Shown: positions 58,961 to 64,000 of the stretch, piece by piece | Layout of the letters: each line of letters starts with the position of its first letter | Position numbering within the stretch: the stretch's first letter is position 1 | NCBI GenBank assembly: GCA_037179385.1 | Contig: CM074190.1 | Coordinates: forward strand, 12,358,206-12,422,205 | Direction: 5' to 3' | DNA length: 64,000 nt | Origin: Holothuria scabra | Lineage: Eukaryota > Echinodermata > Holothuroidea > Aspidochirotida > Holothuriidae | Position numbers and translations under genes: made by a program | Notes under the pieces: generated by a model | What the model saw: the letters and a program-made list of their open reading frames with translations, nothing else | Told to the model about the DNA's origin: nothing | The model's database searches: none

Positions 58961-60963
58961 ATATAAAGACAATGTAGGGATCACTGTTCTCCTCCAGACG
59001 CTTTTCTTGGACATGCCCGACACCCCGTGGGCTGTGGGTTGGAGAACATGCCCACGGTATTTCCCATTTGTCGTAAGAGGCCAATAAACGGGAGGACTTG
59101 AACATTTTTTTGTTGGTACCTGAAATTCTTGTGAGATACTACATTCTGGGAATGCCAGCATGATGAAGTGTTCTAAAATTTTTTCTTTTTCAAATTTTTC
59201 TTTAATAAGTACTTGTTTTCGTTTATCAAACCATAAGCCTTGAATTGATTAAAATAATTCAAGGACTTGGTCAGCACAAATATATCAATGCATAAAGAAA
59301 ATTATCATCACATGATTAGAAAGAGCTCTTTGTAGATTGCAATACCAGGGTATCTTGTAAAGAAGGGGTGAGGAGAGAAGAGGACGTGGGTCCATGGACC
59401 AGCATGGAAGCACCTCATTTATGATTTTGATATGTAGCCTTATACTGAAGTAATATCATGTAGTAGAATTAATTGGAAGAGGAAATTGTTACTTGAATTA
59501 TGTTCATCTGATGAAGATACACCCATTAAATGTCTTTTCACAGGAAGGATCCCTTTATAGATGAGGGCAAGGGGGCCAGTTAGGCAATTTAATTGTGGTT
59601 CCAATGGAATACATACCAATACAAAATGTGTGGTAAACCTATACTTAGAAAGAGAGCAATAGCTTGAATGAGCTCTATCCATCTGATCGAGATGAGTCCA
59701 AAACAAGGCTATGATAAAAGTTTACCCTTTGGAGAGGCTATTGCCCTTTCAACTCAGACAGAATGTAATAATGTCATTTCACGTTTTTGACTGGACTCAT
59801 AAGATAGAGGAATGTTATTTCTGGCCTCTCATCAGTTTAACGTTGTTACTCCCCTACAATTACATCACCCAGTCTGTAGCATTAAAGGTCACATTTTTGT
59901 TTCAAATCACCAACATAGAGTGTGTGTTATAGTTTTTTATGTTTGTATTTACACCAAAGGTTAAACACTGAGGACAGTGTGGTCATGGTTGTGCATCATC
60001 TAAATTATATGGACAGATTTCATGAAAGGACAATGCCTTTAGTATACTAATGATATAGCGGCCTTAAAGATCAAGTGTCCCTTTTGCAGGTGCAAGTCCA
60101 AATGTGTTTATTTGTTTAGTAACAGAAAGTATTCTATCTAATGCTTAAGTATAGAAAGGCATAATTATCTCAGTGGCATTTCAAGTGCAGTGGTCTCATC
60201 CCTTCAATATGAAAAAGAAAATCTACATCGCCCCTCTCTTACCTCCTATCTACAGTTGTAACCCTCACTTACCTGTAATAAGGTCCAGTCTGCATGTTCA
60301 TGCAATTGAGTTGCACTGAATAGCACTGAAAGGAAGGATTCTTTTAATTAAGGGTTTTTGAGTCCTAGGTCGGACTGTAAAAAAACCAACCTGCATTTCA
60401 GGTTTTAAGTTGTTTGCTTCAACTACACAGGTAATCAGACTCCAGTCTTGTTTTGAAATCTGTCAGCTTGAAAGGACATCAATTTCCTTTGCACAAAGTG
60501 TTTGCTTAAGGAGACCTTTATACCTCTTCTTTTTTCTTAAAATTTCTCCAACTCCCCATGTATGTATATTTGTATCTTCTTCTCAAGCAACTGTCCCTTT
60601 TTTCTGCTACCCCATTCACACACACACATGGGTAACCCCTTCCCCCCCGCCCCAGAAGAAAAAAAAAAGGATGAAGAAAGTTTGAGTAAAAGAATAGCTG
60701 ATAATAAGCAAACAATACATTAGATCTTCGGTACTGTGTTAAACCTGAAAGCTGCAGTTATCTCAGCCAAGCTTTCAGTTTGTTGCTACACAGATATAAA
60801 AGCAGTATTAAGCTGGTCTTTATTGGAATATACATGCAGTACATGGTAACAGCTGCTACAGCGTGGATGAGAGAGCTACAGCACCTATATTGACATTATG
60901 GCACCTTCAGAAATACTGATAATAGACCATCGTACTTACTAAAATGTGAAAAAGCATGTACAA
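58961..60963. other. Non-coding stretch; possible fragment of another interspersed repeat
   Basis: The part at about 59010-59105, including TTGTCGTAAGAGGCCAATAA, has the look of a widely dispersed repeat, but I cannot name it. A CA dinucleotide run and poly-C lie near 60618-60650. No gene seen. Confidence 0.4.
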
Positions 60964-62085
60964 ACAGGGGTGTAGCAAGTTAGGAGCAAGGAGGGCAAGT
61001 TGGCCTGGGCACTACCTAGATATTTTTCAAAATTTCCAATTTCCCTTATGGATATGAAAAGCAGATTTCAATATTAGCTCCAGATATTCAAACATTCTGA
61101 AAAGAAAGTCGAACATTTTCAATTTTCACTTTACGACAAAACAGGAAACTTCAGATTGATCCAAAACTTCAACTCTTTAATTTTGCCCTACAAATTCAGT
61201 TTTTCTGCCATAAAATTCCTCCAATATATTAGCTCAAATATATGTTGAAAGGAAGCCATTTTTATTAAAAAATTTCCCAATATCTGAGCTTCTTAATCTG
61301 CATGATGATATTATCAGTAACCCCAACAAACTACAAGCTGCCCAGCAACCTATTTGATATTTTTTATAGGGAGGTCAGATTCTTCAATTAATGGACCCCC
61401 TCCCAAATTTTTTCTCCAATGTAGCTTTTAAATTATAAATATTTGTTAAAAATGGCAAAAGATTTTCAGTAAATTTTACAGTTTCAGTGGGTATTCCATA
61501 CAATGTAAAACCCAAGCCAACTTCAGTCACCCCTATACTCTACTCAATTTTCCTCTTGAAAGATGGTTCTCTTAACAGATATCCCCAGTTTTTCAATTTC
61601 ACCTTACCAAGAACCCATGTTAAGTTTTCTTTAATTAAATTCCAAAATTTCTCCAACTCAAGCTCTTAATTTTCAAGTCTTTGCCCAAAAGAGGTAAAAA
61701 CTTTGGGTGCAAATTTCCAGTTTTATCTGAGAACCTTAGTATAAAGGCCTACAACAAACTGCCAAAGCCTGACAACTTCCAGTAACCTTTATAACTTTTT
61801 TGATTTTGCTTATGTAAGGCAGATTTTTCAATTATTTTAATGACCCTTACAAACTGGAAGGGCCAAATTCCTTTAAAATTTTCAAATTTTCTTCTAAATA
61901 AGCTCCACACTTTTCAGTGAATTTGCACACCTCAAATTCTGCCAGTCACATCCATACAGTGGGGAACCCACTGCCATTGCTGCCATTTTGGAGTTGTATA
62001 AATATTCACAAAATTACCCCTGGGAGATGGGTGTATGGGTACCAGTTTCATTTCTTGCCACCACAAACCCAAGCTATGCCACTGT
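60964..62085. mobile_element. Probable 1.1-kb non-autonomous element with ACAGGGGTGTAGC-like ends
   Basis: ACAGGGGTGTAGC at the left and, inverted, ACAGTGGCATAGC at the right agree at 10 of 13 positions. The interior shows loose repetition about every 200 bp of words such as AACTTCAGT, CAACTTCCAGTAACC and TTTTTCAATT, suggesting a decayed internal tandem repeat. Frames inside (61487-61669, 61917-62123) are not convincing. Confidence 0.4.
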
Positions 62086-62681
62086 GTACAAAGTGTTCTG
62101 CCTGATGATTGATGGAAATTCAAACTGCTCTTCCTCCCTGTAAGTTGGTAAAAAGAATTGTAAAATCTGGATTTTTATTTTTCATGCTTTCCGTATTTTT
62201 TCTAAGTAGTCTTGACCTTTGACGCAACAGCTAGCTGTAGTTGCCTATTTTATAAACTATTCCTTTCTGTCTTTGTGTGAGCAAACATTTCTGCATGTCG
62301 AACACTTGATGCCTTTCCTCTCATGGTACATGGAGGCCAAGTCAGGGCAGCTGCGGCCTACTTGACATTTTGTTTCTTCGGTTGAAGGTTAAAGAGATAT
62401 GATATTTCTCAATAGGAATCGAATTTCTGTCTGCCTTTTTCCAAAACTTGCAATTCTCTCAGGTTGTGTTGACCCATGTGGTGACAAGTTGCCACAGCAG
62501 CAGATGCATGGAATGACCATTTCAATATTGCTTGTGAACTGCACAATGTGTATTTTTTCCTGTGACAACTGCTGTACTCTTAAATTACTACTCAGGTGTG
62601 CAGTAGCACACATAATAACTGGTAGGTTATCATTAATTTGTTTTTGTTATACAAATAGAGGATCAGGGAAGGACATCTATG
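62086..62681. other. Non-coding stretch, no gene seen
   Basis: A + frame at 62399-62722 (107 codons) and an opposite 74-codon frame overlap, and neither has a recognisable domain. Confidence 0.45.
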
Positions 62682-63070
62682 GTGAATATGTGTGTGTGTG
62701 GGGTGGGGGGATGAGGGGGTGAAAGATTTTCTTTAAAACTTCATAATTTGTTTTTGTTTTCTTGTGTCCCAGTAGAAGATAATTAGTCCTGCACCACCCA
62801 TTATTAAAATACCTATAATTGTATCCAATAATATCATAGGAAGGGTGTGATTGTCAGTGTGTGAATATGTGTGTGTGGGGTGGGGTGGGGGGATGAGGGG
62901 GTGAAAGATTTTCTTTAAAACTTCATAATTTGTTTTTGTTTTCTTGTGTCCCAGTAGAAGATAATTAGTCCTGCACCACCCATTATTAAAATACCTATAA
63001 TTGTATCCAATAATGTCAAAGGAAGGGTGTCATTGTCAGTGTGTGAGTGTGTGTGTGTGGGGGGGGGGGA
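62682..63070 (+). repeat. Recent 180-bp tandem duplication with GT and G runs
   Basis: Units starting at 62682 and 62861 are nearly identical over about 150 bp, and a third start at 63041 breaks off in a G run. Each unit opens with a GT microsatellite and a G-rich block. In the second unit (62877-62901) four G runs fit a G-quadruplex pattern. Only a few substitutions separate the units, so the event is young or the copies convert one another. Confidence 0.85.
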
Positions 63071-63114
63071 GTATTCAAGAACCAATGTGTAATCAGATCT
63101 CTCTCATTACAGTA

Positions 63115-63272
63115 TAGTTAGTTAGTTAGATGAAGTTTAAAGGCCCAGTTTCCAACCTATTGGTTCAAGTTAAGCTGGTCATGTCCTTTTTTCCAGTTGT
63201 GGCCCACTGGCTTGTTTTTCCCACTCCATTGCTCATGCAGGGCGTCACACACAATGACAGTGCAATGACCAC
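63115..63272 (-). mobile_element. SINE, reverse, head truncated
   Basis: GTTAGTTAGTTAGATG, CCCAGTTTCCAACCTATTGG, AGTTGTGGCCCACTGGC and CACTCCATTGCTCATGCA match the reverse-oriented copy at 58712. The tRNA-like head is not recognisable. Confidence 0.7.
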
Positions 63273-63381
63273 AACAAACTAATGATCAGGAGATCATTCC
63301 TACTTAGGCAAACACAAAATTTACAGGTCTACCCAACGGAGGCAGTCTGGTGTTAACTAGTTTCAAACTTACTTTTCACAG

Positions 63382-63940
63382 TGATTTCCACTCTTCCAAA
63401 TGGATCAAAATATTATAGTTACCCTTGCAATTGTCTTCAGCCTTCCCCAAGTCTACCACCTGTCAACTCTAATGTAGAGCTTTATACTCAGCATTCAAAC
63501 CAGGTCATATTTTCAAGTGATACTGATGAAGATGACAATGTCACGGTGAAAAAATTAGATTTGACTTTTCTATTGAGCTCTATCGCTGAACTCAAGGAAC
63601 AAGTGAAGCTTCTGCAGGGAAGTGTGGATGAAATAAACACTGTGCAACACCAGGAAAAATGGACTAAGACAGCCATGGACAATTGAAGAAACTGATAACA
63701 CACTAATCTCTCAATTATAACCATGGAAAGAAAAGAGTTCGTCAAGACAGAAGTCAAGGTTACCCAAGTATCAGTTGTCCTCATTCTTGGATTACAGAGA
63801 GGGCATTACAGTTTGTCCTCCTTGCACTACAAGCTTTCCAGGCCAACCTGAACCTCCTGGTTCACCTAGAGTTTCTGGTCATATCGGAAGGGACAGTTGT
63901 GATGGACATGACTTGATTTCAGAATTTTTGAAAGGAAATA
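63382..63940 (+). pseudogene. Broken coiled-coil plus collagen-like coding remnant
   Basis: After a good acceptor (ACTTTTCACAG, ending 63381) an open segment ends in a heptad-patterned stretch (LSSIAELKEQVKLLQGSVDE), a likely trimerising coiled coil. The frame stops at TGA 63684-63686. One base later a shifted frame continues with EETDNTLISQL, and from 63723 the original register resumes with MERKEFVKTEVK. A second acceptor (ending 63797) opens a segment with CPPC and then a collagen-like GQPEPPGSPRVSGHIGRD. Every third residue there should be glycine; three are not, as GGA to GAA, GGA to AGA and GGT to AGT. Coiled coil then CPPC then Gly-X-Y is the layout of short invertebrate collagen-like proteins. 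The stops, shifted frame and lost glycines favour a pseudogene. A multi-exon gene read through an intron is the alternative. Confidence 0.5.
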
Positions 63941-63941
63941 T

Positions 63942-64000
63942 CATGAAATGCCATCATGAAATGCCCTCATGAAATGCCCTCATGAAATGCCCTCATGAAA
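63942..64000 (+). repeat. 13-bp tandem repeat running off the window
   Basis: CATGAAATGCCCT (first unit CATGAAATGCCAT) is repeated four and a half times to the last base, so the true array length is unknown. It follows directly on the collagen-like remnant. Confidence 0.95.

Noticed and set aside
58805..59161. 118-codon minus-strand frame
   Set aside because: It covers the SINE and an adjacent repeat-like segment; the frame is incidental.

Overview
The window looks like AT-rich, non-coding DNA from an animal nuclear genome, most likely a marine invertebrate deuterostome such as an echinoderm or hemichordate. That placement is an inference. It rests on the absence of any dense run of genes, the many small terminal-inverted-repeat elements, a tRNA-derived SINE with perfect Pol III boxes, frequent TAGGCCTA palindromes, and CpG-decay differences between repeat copies. 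No operon, bacterial gene, virus, CRISPR array, rRNA or intact protein-coding gene was found. The longest open frames are about 110-137 codons, and most fall inside repeats or overlap competing frames.

Layout. 880-1976 is an imperfect tandem array of about 150-bp monomers carrying nuclear-receptor-like half sites. 3837-5190 looks like an older, decayed array of about 190 bp. From 5.6 kb onward the window is a mosaic of short non-autonomous DNA transposons, which I sorted into families by comparing copies within the window: A (about 270 bp, seven copies), B (about 310 bp, five copies, one split by a nested 407-bp element), C (about 350 bp, rich in GTTGTCC/GGACAAC), D (TTAA-flanked, piggyBac-like ends, a close pair), E (about 195 bp, a pair with 2-bp duplications), G (about 260 bp, a pair), K (about 350 bp, a pair) and several single foldback elements. 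The tRNA-type SINE occurs at 15.3, 22.2, 58.8 and 63.2 kb.

Possible functional DNA is sparse. At the right end (63382-63940) are remains of a coiled-coil plus collagen-like reading frame, broken by a frameshift and with three collagen glycines changed, followed by a 13-bp tandem repeat running off the window. Several short segments have good splice signals and an open frame (20655-20722, 23180-23279, 42158-42183, 45858-45896). They could be exons of a large-intron gene on the + strand, but pseudo-exons of this quality are expected by chance in 64 kb, so they are low-confidence. Candidate regulatory islands are a CCAAT-box array at 32.7 kb, a perfect RFX X-box at 34406, DR1 sites near 13.4 kb, a CpG-dense pocket at 45.9-46.5 kb, and patches near 40.3, 42.6 and 54.2 kb that read like conserved non-coding elements.

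I found no convincing new multi-gene system. The most distinctive items are the nested element at 8341-8747 with its phased AACCTGTG motif, the satellite with embedded DR1 sites, the TTAA element pair showing CpG decay, and the CCAAT and X-box sites.
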